DNA of 64,000 nucleotides from Vibrio sp. HI00D65 (lineage in GTDB: Bacteria > Pseudomonadota > Gammaproteobacteria > Enterobacterales > Vibrionaceae), in NCBI RefSeq assembly GCF_001635455.1, contig NZ_LWEH01000613.1, positions 186,001 to 250,000 on the forward strand, given 5' to 3'. Below, piece after piece: positions 54,793 to 63,575 of the stretch. The notes below the pieces were generated by a model. That model was not told the DNA's origin and searched no databases. It saw only the letters and a program-made list of their open reading frames with translations. Positions within the stretch are counted from its first letter, which is position 1. Every line of letters begins with the position of its first letter. The position numbers were made by a program, and so were the translations under genes.

Positions 54793-55565
54793 GCGCCCCC
54801 TAACATAAAGTTGTTTAAGTAGCGGATGGTGTCATGAACCAAAGCTGTGTAGCGGCTAGGCACGCCAGAAATGGAAATTAATACGCTGAAAAGGCCTAGT
54901 AGCATGGTCATAGGAAACCCAAGCGCGTAGACATTTAGAGAAGGAGCTGCGCGATTCATAACGCCAAAGCTCACGTTCGCTAGTAGCATAGAGACGATAG
55001 CAGGTAGCGCTAGCGCCAATGCAGAGGCGAACATCCAACCGAAAATACCGAGTACCCCTTTAAGGGAGAGCATAGTGAGCCCTGAGCCAACGGGCCAAAA
55101 GACAAAGCTTTGGATAATAATATCAATAACTAATAAGTGACCTTCTAAAGCAAGAAACAATAATGTCGAGAAGATCAAAAAAATACGGCCAAGTATGGCG
55201 ACAGAAAGACCGTTGACTGGATCATTCATCATTGCCATACCTAAGCCCATTTGTAGGGAAACGATTTGACCCAGCATAGTAAATACATTGAATAGCATAT
55301 GAAGGATGAGGCCAAACACTAGTCCCCAGATCGCTTGCTCGAAGGCTAAGAAGAGTGAGGTCAGAGAAAAAAGTTCAACTTCTGGCATCGCAGGCATGAG
55401 AGGAGCGGTAATGACTACGATAGAGAGTGCGAGTAAGCTACGAACCCAAACCGGAATGAGCGCATCACCGAAAAAAGGCATAGAGATAAATACGGCTCCA
55501 ATGCGGAAAAATGGCCACCAAAATTGACCAAGAATCATGGATAGTTCCGCAAAAGTGAGTGCCAT
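54789..55565 (-). CDS. lfiR: Lateral flagellar export gate protein FliR
   Basis: This 258-residue polytopic membrane protein matches FliR/SpaR, with IWGLVFGLILHMLFNVFTMLGQIVSLQMGLGMA and AAPSLNVYALGFPMTMLLGLF. It shares one base with lfiQ and 4 bases with lfhB, so the export-gate genes are tightly coupled. Confidence 0.95.
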   Translation of the reverse strand: MALTFAELSMILGQFWWPFFRIGAVFISMPFFGDALIPVWVRSLLALSIVVITAPLMPAMPEVELFSLTSLFLAFEQAIWGLVFGLILHMLFNVFTMLGQIVSLQMGLGMAMMNDPVNGLSVAILGRIFLIFSTLLFLALEGHLLVIDIIIQSFVFWPVGSGLTMLSLKGVLGIFGWMFASALALALPAIVSMLLANVSFGVMNRAAPSLNVYALGFPMTMLLGLFSVLISISGVPSRYTALVHDTIRYLNNFMLGGA

Positions 55566-55834
55566 TAACCTATCATCCCAGGAATGTTATGAAAGAGGTA
55601 ATCGAATAGGTCCATAATTTTACGTAGCATCCAGTGCCCTGCGAAAATCACCATCAGCAGTGTAACGAGCAGTCGTGGCAAGAAGCTTAAAGTTTGTTCG
55701 TTAATTTGTGTTGCGGCTTGAAATACCGCAATACACAAACCAACAATCAGGCCAGGCACAACCAACACTGCCACCATTAAGATGATTAGCCATATTGCGT
55801 CAGAAAATAGCGTGACAGTTAACTCCGGTGTCAT
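55565..55834 (-). CDS. lfiQ: Lateral flagellar export gate protein FliQ
   Basis: This 89-residue protein has two TM helices and VPGLIVGLCIAVFQAATQINEQTLSFLPRLL, the FliQ signature. Normal family size. It lies between lfiP and lfiR. Confidence 0.95.
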   Translation of the reverse strand: MTPELTVTLFSDAIWLIILMVAVLVVPGLIVGLCIAVFQAATQINEQTLSFLPRLLVTLLMVIFAGHWMLRKIMDLFDYLFHNIPGMIG

Positions 55835-55843
55835 AGTATATTT

Positions 55844-56611
55844 CTATCCCCCAAAGCTCGCTGACAAGGTGCCTACTGTCATTGCCCAACCATCGACAAG
55901 AACAAAAATGACTAATTTAAAAGGCAGGGATATGATCAAGGGAGATAGCATCATCATCCCCATCGCCATCAACACACTGGCGACGACAAGATCGATGATC
56001 AGGAAGGGTATGAACAGCATGAAACCAATTTGAAATGCTGTCTTAAGTTCACTAATGACGAACGCTGGGAGGACAACGGCAAATGAAATATCTGCAACGT
56101 CTTGATTAATCGGTTCATTCGCAATACGCAGCATTTGCTCTAAAGAGCTTTGATGTGTTTGCGCTAGCATAAAATCTCTAACCGGCTGTTCAGCAACTGA
56201 AAAAGCCTGAATTAAAGTGATTTCACCGTTATCGTATGGCTTGAACGCATGCTCGTAGATATCCGTCCAAACTGGACGCATAATCAGAAGGCTTAGTGTC
56301 AGGGCAATACCGATTAACACTCGATTAGGAGGACTTTGTTGCAGGCCCAATGCTTGGCGTAAAATGGCTAATACGACAATGATGCGTGTAAAGCTGGTGG
56401 CCATCAGAATGAACGCTGGCAAGAAACTGAGAGCGGTCATCAGCAATAATATTTGCAGTTTTACACTGTACTCTTGTTGGGTGTCACCATCGGAAACTGA
56501 CAAAATGGTCAGGCCGTTATCTGCCGCCATTGTCGGAAACGTAAACAGTAGACTAAGTAAAATGAGCGCGCCCATAGGCAGCATAATTTGGCTGACGTTC
56601 TGAACATTCAT
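55844..56611 (-). CDS. lfiP: Lateral flagellar export gate protein FliP
   Basis: This 255-residue membrane protein has a cleavable N-terminal signal (LILLSLLFTFPTMAAD). It also carries MTALSFLPAFILMATSFTRIIVVLAILRQALGLQQ and the C-terminal FLIIDLVVASVLMAMGMMML, both FliP hallmarks. ATG 56611 puts the signal peptide at the start. An earlier start at 56671 would overlap lfiN. Confidence 0.94.
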   Translation of the reverse strand: MNVQNVSQIMLPMGALILLSLLFTFPTMAADNGLTILSVSDGDTQQEYSVKLQILLLMTALSFLPAFILMATSFTRIIVVLAILRQALGLQQSPPNRVLIGIALTLSLLIMRPVWTDIYEHAFKPYDNGEITLIQAFSVAEQPVRDFMLAQTHQSSLEQMLRIANEPINQDVADISFAVVLPAFVISELKTAFQIGFMLFIPFLIIDLVVASVLMAMGMMMLSPLIISLPFKLVIFVLVDGWAMTVGTLSASFGG

Positions 56612-56630
56612 GGTACAACCCAATTTGACT

Positions 56631-56999
56631 CTATCGGCCAACGACATTGAGTGCTGAGTCATAGACATCAATCAGACGAAGTCCGTACTTATCATTGATA
56701 ACAACGACTTCAGCTTGCCCCATAAGAGAGCCATTTACCTTCACATCCAAAGGTTCGCCGTTTAGTTTATCCAACTCAATAACGGTACCCTCACCCGCTT
56801 TCATCAAATCACCCAGTGGTATTTCCTTACTTGCAACTTCCAAAGTTACTGTTACAGGGATATGTTTAAAAAAACTTAAATCGCGCTCTGCGGTTTGCTC
56901 TACTTTGAGTTGAGTGTCTGCATCAAAATCATTTAACTGAAAATCATCAAAATCTAATTCATCGGCGTCGAATGCTTTGTTCTCGTGCGTTTCGCTCAT
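56631..56999 (-). CDS. lfiN: Lateral flagellar C-ring protein FliN
   Basis: This 122-residue C-ring subunit has an acidic N-terminus and the SpoA domain (PVTVTLEVASKEIPLGDLMKAGEGTVIELDKLNGEPLDVKVNG). It overlaps lfiM by 4 bases. Confidence 0.93.
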   Translation of the reverse strand: MSETHENKAFDADELDFDDFQLNDFDADTQLKVEQTAERDLSFFKHIPVTVTLEVASKEIPLGDLMKAGEGTVIELDKLNGEPLDVKVNGSLMGQAEVVVINDKYGLRLIDVYDSALNVVGR

Positions 57000-57838
57000 C
57001 GCTGAGGTTCCTTATCTGGGTTAAAAATCAAAACAAGCTGGCCGTCTTGTTCGGCAATACGACCAGTGAAAAGGGGATGTGGACCGATACTGACAGGCAC
57101 GATATTTAGCAGTTCGACGGGTAAAATATCGTTTGGTTGTAACTTAACGACATCACTTAAAGTCATTGTCTTTTTACTGAGTACAGCATTGAGACGAACA
57201 GGGGTTGATTCTAGAGAGCGACAAAAAGGCTGGAAAAGATCCTTAGCTTCTTGCAACTCCAACTGCTCAATCATGGTTTGAATCATTGTGTTATCGATCT
57301 TTAGATGAATAACACCTTGGTAATCTTCTAATGTAATTGAGAGTTCAGCGTGCAACCCAATACCGCAAGGTGCTTCATAGTCACAGGTTTGCCACATTTC
57401 TTGAGGAGCGAGCCAATTGGTGATAACTCGGCTGATCCTCTCTTGTAAGCGTAAATCACTTGCCGTTAATGATTGGGTGTAACGTTCTGTATTGGCACCA
57501 TAAAAACGGTCAGCTAAACGGCTGAGTGTTTCGACATTACTATGGATATAAAGTGTTCCTCCATCTCGGTGTTCATAGGTAGAAGTCTGTTTTTTATCCA
57601 GTGATGTTGCACAAAATCGATGCAGGTCTAAAGAGGTTAAGCGAGTCTCAATTTTGTTTGAGCTCAGCCAAACTTGTAATTCATTAGTAAGGGTAGAACA
57701 GGACTCAAAAATCAAATTTTGGAGTTTTTTTCGAATGATATGGATCGGTTTACCTAACAACTCTACATCAAGTGGTTTTATATGTGAGATTGATTCATTG
57801 ACACTGTTTTTCATGTGTATTTTACCGTGCCCTGACAT
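56996..57838 (-). CDS. lfiM: Lateral flagellar C-ring switch protein FliM, short form
   Basis: This C-ring protein is up to 280 residues, with a FliM-like CheC-type middle (LTASDLRLQERISRVITNWLAP) and a C-terminal SpoA domain (LSDVVKLQPNDILPVELLNIV). Standard FliM has about 330-350 residues and begins with an LSQxEIDALL motif that binds CheY-P. No such motif is present here. Start codons at 57838 or 57814 are both possible. It is the first gene of the lfiM-N-P-Q-R-lfhB-lfhA-EAL unit. Confidence 0.85.
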   Translation of the reverse strand: MSGHGKIHMKNSVNESISHIKPLDVELLGKPIHIIRKKLQNLIFESCSTLTNELQVWLSSNKIETRLTSLDLHRFCATSLDKKQTSTYEHRDGGTLYIHSNVETLSRLADRFYGANTERYTQSLTASDLRLQERISRVITNWLAPQEMWQTCDYEAPCGIGLHAELSITLEDYQGVIHLKIDNTMIQTMIEQLELQEAKDLFQPFCRSLESTPVRLNAVLSKKTMTLSDVVKLQPNDILPVELLNIVPVSIGPHPLFTGRIAEQDGQLVLIFNPDKEPQR

Positions 57839-58214
57839 AAGTGGTGACCAAGATTTAATTTTTTCACAGGATACACATAAATTTTTATAACTTTTTAGCT
57901 TTAGGTTTAAAGATTGTGACTTTCGTTCATATGTTGATTTTAATGGGTGCTGTGCACTTTTAATATGAAATTTAATTCGCTAATTTTATCTATCGATTGA
58001 CTTATTAATAATTCAGTCAGTGAACAGGGTTCATTTGACCTAAATGGTTTTAGTTATTCTTGATTAGAATTTTTTCTTATTGTTTAAGCTTAATTTTTCT
58101 TTTTCAGTTTGTATATATGAGAGCTTTTAAGGATATTGGTGCATATTCGATGATTACTAGCCTTTGGCGAGTTCGACGACCGTTCAGGTATGGCTGTTTT
58201 ATGGTGTTAACTCC
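57839..58214. other. Divergent intergenic region between lfiM and motY
   Basis: This is 376 very AT-rich bases between divergent flagellar units, expected to hold promoters for both. No sigma-54 -24/-12 element with correct spacing and no strong sigma-70 pair was found by eye. An open frame from a TTG at 58164 only extends motY and is not preferred. Confidence 0.5.
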
Positions 58215-59147
58215 ATGAAAAGCTATGTATTAAGGTTGTTGATTTCAAGTTGCTTTATATCCATTAATGCAGCGTTAGCTGTAGAGGATCTAAAGATTCC
58301 TATGGACCTTTCTATTTGGTCATATAAAGGAAATAAGTTTGAATGCAACTTGAATCATTCAGATGTTCCGCAGGGGAAGTTTTATTTCCGGTCGGAAGCT
58401 GGAGGACGTGACTTATTTATTACTGACATTGATGTTAGTAAATGGAATAGGGTACTGCTTGAGAGTAAGAGTCCGCCATGGGAAAAGAGAGTTGTCATAA
58501 AAGAGATGGCATCATATTCACCGGAAAAGACAAATCACAGCATTATGTTCTCTGACGGAGTCAATTCTCTTATTAAAGATATTAAGTCAGGGAGTTGGAT
58601 TCAATTATCACTCAGTCGAAATGATTTTTATGCCACTCAGCGTATAACAATACCGACCATTCAAATGCAGCAGGCATTAACTTCCTATCAACAATGCCGT
58701 GAAAACTTACCAAAGCTTTCATTTACTCAGGCTCGTGATCAAAGTATTTATTTTCAGCTTGGCCAAACGAAACTCGAACCTTCTCAGGAAAGCACAATTG
58801 CTGATCTAAATCGATATGTTGAAGTTGATGATCGTGTTGTCGCCATTTTGATTGATGGTCATACAGACAATGTCGGGTCTAAGTTTACAAACTTAAATAT
58901 ATCGCGCCAACGAGCTGAGGAAGTGGCCGAGGCTCTGATTCAGTTTGGTATAGATCGTAACATCATTCAAATCCGAGCTCATGGCGACCGATATCCTATT
59001 GCCAGCAATGCTACTCCTGTAGGGCAAGCGAAAAACCGCCGGGTTACTCTAAGGTTGGTAAGAGAAAATGAACGTATTACTGGCATAGAGAAATCGGAAG
59101 TGAAGCAACCCTCATCCCCCAAACAAGAGAAGGTACAGGTTCAATGA
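58215..59147 (+). CDS. motY: MotY-like OmpA-domain motor protein
   Basis: This 310-residue exported protein has a signal peptide (VLRLLISSCFISINAALA) and an N-terminal MotY domain. A C-terminal OmpA-type peptidoglycan-binding domain contains ILIDGHTDNVGS and NISRQRAEEVAEALIQFGI. MotY forms the T-ring or anchors the stator, and lateral flagella of Vibrio use it too. ATG 58215 is chosen because the signal peptide begins there. It overlaps lafK by 4 bases. Confidence 0.88.
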   Translation: MKSYVLRLLISSCFISINAALAVEDLKIPMDLSIWSYKGNKFECNLNHSDVPQGKFYFRSEAGGRDLFITDIDVSKWNRVLLESKSPPWEKRVVIKEMASYSPEKTNHSIMFSDGVNSLIKDIKSGSWIQLSLSRNDFYATQRITIPTIQMQQALTSYQQCRENLPKLSFTQARDQSIYFQLGQTKLEPSQESTIADLNRYVEVDDRVVAILIDGHTDNVGSKFTNLNISRQRAEEVAEALIQFGIDRNIIQIRAHGDRYPIASNATPVGQAKNRRVTLRLVRENERITGIEKSEVKQPSSPKQEKVQVQ

Positions 59148-60478
59148 CGATGAAAATGGATATTTTGTTGGTTGAGCCCAATGAAAAACTGGCTCAACCC
59201 ATGCTGGATATACTTGAGCATGCGGGCTATTCGATACGCCACTGCCGTACCGGTCGCAGTGCGCTTTTAGAGAATAGTGCAGGCATTACTTTGGTTAGCA
59301 CAAATTTAACCGATATGTGCGCACGTGAGTTTGTTGCATGTCATCAGAAACAAGCGCAGCGGGGGGTTGTGATTGCTGTTGTCGAGCAGGACCAAGGTAT
59401 TTTAGCTGCTGAAACTATGCAATCTGGTGCAACTGATTATTTACTTCGCCCGTTTGAGTCTAACCAGCTACTCACTTTGTTGAGACGAGTCGAAGATCTA
59501 GGTAAACCATTAGCGAATATAGTGACTGAGTCATGGCGGAGTAAACAAGTTCTTCAATTAGCACACCGAGCGGCGCGCACTAATGCGAGCGTACTGATCA
59601 CTGGGGAGTCTGGTACCGGAAAGGAGCTATTGGCACGCTATGTTCATGAGCAATCACCAAAGGCCAATGGTCCTTTTGTGGCGGTAAACTGTGCTGCAAT
59701 TCCAGAGTCTATGTTGGAGGCTGTACTGTTTGGTCATGTGAAAGGGGCATTCACTGGGGCCGTTAATTCTCAACATGGGAAGTTTGAAGAAGCGAATAAT
59801 GGCACGATTCTTTTGGATGAAATTGGGGAGATGTCTCCTTCGGTACAAGCCAAAATATTACGAGTCTTACAAGAGCGTGAAGTGGAGAAAGTGGGTAGCC
59901 ATAAGTCGATTCAACTCGATATACGAGTGATCGCGGCAACAAACAAAGACTTACGAGAGGAAGTTCAAAAAGGTACTTTTCGCGAAGACCTTTACTATCG
60001 TTTAGATGTTTTACCTTTACACTGGCCATCGTTACGCGAACGAGAAGAGGATATTCTTCCAATCGCTCAATTCTTTATTGGGAAATACCAAGATGGCAGT
60101 CGTTGCCACTTATCACAAGATGCTATGTCTGCACTTTGCCAATACAAGTGGCCAGGAAACATTCGCGAACTCGAAAATGTTATTCAACGAGCCCTCGTGA
60201 TGCGTCACGGCGATTATATTACTTCGAGTGACTTGATGTTACCGATGGAATCCTCGACATCAGAGCCCTCTTTAGAGCCTGCGTCAAGCTTTAGTCACAT
60301 AGAAGCTAAAAAGCATGCTGAATTTCAATTCATACTCGAAAAATTACGTCAGTTTGGTGGAAACCGAACTAAAACCGCTAATGCCTTGGGTGTATCGACA
60401 CGAGCCCTCCGTTACAAGCTTGCAGCTATGCGTGAGCACGGCATTGATTTGCAGTCAGAGCTCGGCTCGGCTGCCTAA
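59144..60478 (+). CDS. lafK: Sigma-54-dependent lateral flagellar regulator LafK
   Basis: This 444-residue FleQ/FlrA-like activator has three domains. A receiver-like N-terminus lacks the acidic cluster and phospho-aspartate (VEPNE and VSTNLTDM at those places). The AAA+ domain has Walker A GESGTGKE, Walker B GTILLDEIGEM and the sigma-54 contact GAFTGA at residues 201-206. A C-terminal Fis-type HTH (NRTKTANALGVSTRALRYKL) follows. It is expected to switch on early lateral genes independently of phosphorylation. Confidence 0.94.
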   Translation: MTMKMDILLVEPNEKLAQPMLDILEHAGYSIRHCRTGRSALLENSAGITLVSTNLTDMCAREFVACHQKQAQRGVVIAVVEQDQGILAAETMQSGATDYLLRPFESNQLLTLLRRVEDLGKPLANIVTESWRSKQVLQLAHRAARTNASVLITGESGTGKELLARYVHEQSPKANGPFVAVNCAAIPESMLEAVLFGHVKGAFTGAVNSQHGKFEEANNGTILLDEIGEMSPSVQAKILRVLQEREVEKVGSHKSIQLDIRVIAATNKDLREEVQKGTFREDLYYRLDVLPLHWPSLREREEDILPIAQFFIGKYQDGSRCHLSQDAMSALCQYKWPGNIRELENVIQRALVMRHGDYITSSDLMLPMESSTSEPSLEPASSFSHIEAKKHAEFQFILEKLRQFGGNRTKTANALGVSTRALRYKLAAMREHGIDLQSELGSAA

Positions 60479-60489
60479 AAGGAGAATAA

Positions 60490-60849
60490 TTGATGATAAG
60501 TCAACCTACAAATGCGGTATCAGCAGAGCAATTAATGTTGTCTAAAATGGAGGCCATGAAAACGCAGGTTCAGCCAACAGAATTTGTTGTGAGTGTAAAC
60601 CCTTTAGACCAAGAGAACACCAACACCCCCTTGTCTTTTTCAGAAGCGATGACTGGTGTTTTGGATACGGTTAACCAACATCAATCGCTTGCCAGTCAAA
60701 GAATGACTGCAGTTGAAACGGGCAAGAGTGATGATTTAGTTGGTGCGATGGTCGCAAGTCAGAAAGCGAGCCTGTCGTTCAATGCTTTGATGCAAGTACG
60801 TAACAAAGTTGTGATGTCGTTTGAAGATATAATGAAGATGCCGGTGTAA
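60490..60849 (+). CDS. lfiE: Lateral flagellar MS-ring/rod junction protein FliE
   Basis: This 119-residue protein has the conserved C-terminal LVGAMVASQKASLSFNALMQVRNKVVMSFEDIMKMPV, typical of FliE, which connects the MS-ring to the rod. AAAGGAGAA precedes the ATG, 11 bases after lafK. Confidence 0.93.
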   Translation: MMISQPTNAVSAEQLMLSKMEAMKTQVQPTEFVVSVNPLDQENTNTPLSFSEAMTGVLDTVNQHQSLASQRMTAVETGKSDDLVGAMVASQKASLSFNALMQVRNKVVMSFEDIMKMPV

Positions 60850-60852
60850 TCA

Positions 60853-62589
60853 ATGTCAGAATTAACCACGCAAGTTGCCGGAAGTCCAGTTGCTCATGCC
60901 GGGTCTACATATAAAGGTATGGACGAGGTAACCAGTAAGTTGAAACACTTATGGTCGAGTAGTCAGCGTAACCTTGTGTTATCTGCTGTTTTAGCAGCCA
61001 TTGTCGCCGCGATTATTGTCGTTGCCCTTTGGAGTTCATCTCAGAGCTTCCGTCCGCTTTATAGCCAACAAGAACGTTTTGATATTGGTGAAATCGTTTC
61101 TGTGCTAGAAACGGAGGGCATTAGTTACCGCATGCAGGAACAAAACGGACAAGTATTGGTTCCAGAAGGTGAAGTCGCACACATCCGTATGTTGCTCGCT
61201 TCGAAAGGTGTTAAAGCTAAATTACCGACTGGGCTGGAGTCTTTGAGTGAGGACAGTTCACTGGGTACCAGTCAATTTATTGAGACGGCACGTTATCGAC
61301 ATGGACTAGAGGGGGAGTTAGTTCGCACTATTATGTCACTTAATGCGGTATCAAATGCAAGAGTGCATTTGGCGATACCCCGCCAGACCTTATTTGTTCG
61401 TCAAAATACCGAAAATCCGTCTGCTTCAGTTATGTTAGAGCTGAAGCCGGGAAATAATTTAAAAAGCGAGCAAGTTGAAGCAATCATTAACTTGGTTGTC
61501 GGTAGTGTAACGGCAATGAAACCTGAGTTTGTTTCAGTTATCGATCAATATGGCCGTTTGTTGAGCGCGGATGTCGCATCTCCTGAAGCGGGTAAGGTCA
61601 ACGCAAAGTATCTTGAGTATCAAAAGAGTGTTGAAAAGCAAATCATTCGCCGTGCGGCGGACATGTTAACGCCTATTGTCGGTCCGAGTAACTTCCGCGT
61701 TCAAGTTGCAGCTGATATGAACTTTAGCCAAGTAGAGGAAACACAAGAGGTTCTCGATAATGCCCCTGTTGTTCGTAATGAACATACCATACAAAATAGC
61801 TCTATCGATCAAATTGCGCTTGGTGTTCCTGGCACGCTGAGTAACCAACCCCCAGTCACCGGCGAGACAGCAACGAATGATAGCCAAAATTCCAATGCAC
61901 GTTCCGAGGTGAATCGTCAATATGCGGTGGGCAGCAGTATTCGCCGTACTCAATATCAACAAGGTCAAATTGAAAAGTTAAGTGTCTCCGTATTACTGAA
62001 TTCACAGGCTGCACCGGATGGCGTCGCATGGAGTGAAGCGGATAAAACGCAAATCTCAGCCATGATCATGGACGCGGTCGGTATCTCAAATGCACGTGGT
62101 GATAGTTTGAGCCTGATGAGCTTCAACTTTACACCAATTGAGATTGATGCACCGCCAGCTCTGCCATGGTGGCAAGATGCGACGGTACAACAGCCACTAC
62201 GATATGTGATTGGTGGAATGCTTGGCTTAGCGATGATTTTCTTTGTTCTACGTCCACTGACTATGCATCTCACCGGAAAGGATATACCGATTCAAGAGCA
62301 GAGTTCGACGGAGCCAAAAATCGAACCGGAATACGACAATTTACAGACTCGTGAAGAGCGCGAACGAGAAGAGCGACTTAACCGAAAATTATCAGAGAAA
62401 GGGATTGCCGTCTCATCAGGTTTGGATGTCAACAGTGACATGCTTCCAGCTGCGGATTCTCCTCTTGAGACTCAATTGAAGCATCTACAGCTTATTGCTA
62501 ATGAAGAGCCAGAGCGTGTAGCCGAAATTCTGAAACAATGGGTAAACATCAATGAACACAACACCGTCGACCTCAAAGCAGACGCTTAG
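60853..62589 (+). CDS. lfiF: Lateral flagellar MS-ring protein FliF
   Basis: This 578-residue protein has two TM helices: near residues 36-55 (NLVLSAVLAAIVAAIIVVALW) and near 447-466 (YVIGGMLGLAMIFFVLRPL). The ring-building motifs of the periplasmic domain, such as SNARVHLAIPRQTLFVRQ, are present. The C-terminal cytoplasmic tail binds FliG. It overlaps lfiG by 38 bases. Confidence 0.95.
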   Translation: MSELTTQVAGSPVAHAGSTYKGMDEVTSKLKHLWSSSQRNLVLSAVLAAIVAAIIVVALWSSSQSFRPLYSQQERFDIGEIVSVLETEGISYRMQEQNGQVLVPEGEVAHIRMLLASKGVKAKLPTGLESLSEDSSLGTSQFIETARYRHGLEGELVRTIMSLNAVSNARVHLAIPRQTLFVRQNTENPSASVMLELKPGNNLKSEQVEAIINLVVGSVTAMKPEFVSVIDQYGRLLSADVASPEAGKVNAKYLEYQKSVEKQIIRRAADMLTPIVGPSNFRVQVAADMNFSQVEETQEVLDNAPVVRNEHTIQNSSIDQIALGVPGTLSNQPPVTGETATNDSQNSNARSEVNRQYAVGSSIRRTQYQQGQIEKLSVSVLLNSQAAPDGVAWSEADKTQISAMIMDAVGISNARGDSLSLMSFNFTPIEIDAPPALPWWQDATVQQPLRYVIGGMLGLAMIFFVLRPLTMHLTGKDIPIQEQSSTEPKIEPEYDNLQTREEREREERLNRKLSEKGIAVSSGLDVNSDMLPAADSPLETQLKHLQLIANEEPERVAEILKQWVNINEHNTVDLKADA

Positions 62590-63571
62590 TTATGTAGAAC
62601 AAACCGCACTTGTGTTGCTGGGGATGGGAGAAGACGCGGCCGCGAAAGTTCTTCAGAGTTTCACCCGAGATGAAACCCAGCGTGTAACACGTGCAATGGC
62701 TAAACTGAATGGCATTAAAAGTGATTCAGCTCGTGGTGTCATCCAGAATTTTTTTGACGATTTTCGTGAGCATAGTGGTATTCGTGGAGCATCAAAAGAG
62801 TACTTGTCCAATACGTTACGTAAAGCACTAGGTAACGATTTAGCGAAAGGCTTACTCAATCATTTATACGGTGATGAGATTCGAAATAATATGCAACGCT
62901 TACAATGGGTTGAAGCAGAGACGTTAGCGCGTTTCATCTTGAATGAGCACCCGCAGATGCAAGCTATCTTTTTAGCGTATTTACCAGCAGATAGCTCCTC
63001 GACTGTTTTGAAACATCTCCCTCAGGATTACCATGATGAGATCCTTTTCCGTATCGCTCAATTACAAGATATTGATCACCAGGTCGCTAACGATTTACAT
63101 GAACTGGTAGAACGTTGCATTGATAAAGTATCAGCCAGTCAGAGCACACCATTGTCGGGAGTGAAACAAGCCGCTGACATCATTAACCGCTTTGAAGGCG
63201 ACCGAGCATCGTTAATGGAGATGCTTAAGTTGCATGATGAAAATGTGGTGAATGAGATCGAAGAAAACATGTTTGATTTCTTGGTATTAGGAAGGCAGCG
63301 TGAAGAGACGATGGATATATTGGTTCAACAAGTTCCTCTTGACCTGTGGGCTGTAGCACTCAAGGGAGCCGATATTTCGTTGCAGCAAGCGATAAAGCGC
63401 TCTATGCCTCAACGTATGATCAAAGCACTCGAGGATGATATGGAGGTACGTGGAGCCGTGGTTTTGAGTCGGGTTCACCGTGCTCGTCAAGAGATTATGC
63501 AGATGGTACGTGAGTTAGATGAGGCAGATGAAATTGAGTTAGTGCTCTATGAAGAGCCAACCTTGGAGTAA
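62552..63571 (+). CDS. lfiG: Lateral flagellar C-ring motor protein FliG
   Basis: This 339-residue C-ring protein transmits torque. The N-terminus LSYVEQTALVLLGMGEDAAAKVLQSF, a middle HPQMQAIFLAYLP (EHPQ motif), and the C-terminal torque helix region (VPLDLWAVALKGADISLQQAI) are visible. The start at 62552 lies inside lfiF. The only later Met is inside the core fold, so this start is kept. Confidence 0.95.
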   Translation: MNTTPSTSKQTLSYVEQTALVLLGMGEDAAAKVLQSFTRDETQRVTRAMAKLNGIKSDSARGVIQNFFDDFREHSGIRGASKEYLSNTLRKALGNDLAKGLLNHLYGDEIRNNMQRLQWVEAETLARFILNEHPQMQAIFLAYLPADSSSTVLKHLPQDYHDEILFRIAQLQDIDHQVANDLHELVERCIDKVSASQSTPLSGVKQAADIINRFEGDRASLMEMLKLHDENVVNEIEENMFDFLVLGRQREETMDILVQQVPLDLWAVALKGADISLQQAIKRSMPQRMIKALEDDMEVRGAVVLSRVHRARQEIMQMVRELDEADEIELVLYEEPTLE

Positions 63572-63575
63572 GGGT

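Noticed and set aside
57839..58214. Sigma-54 promoters for lfiM and motY-lafK
   Set aside because: No GG-N10-GC pair with the correct spacing found on either strand.
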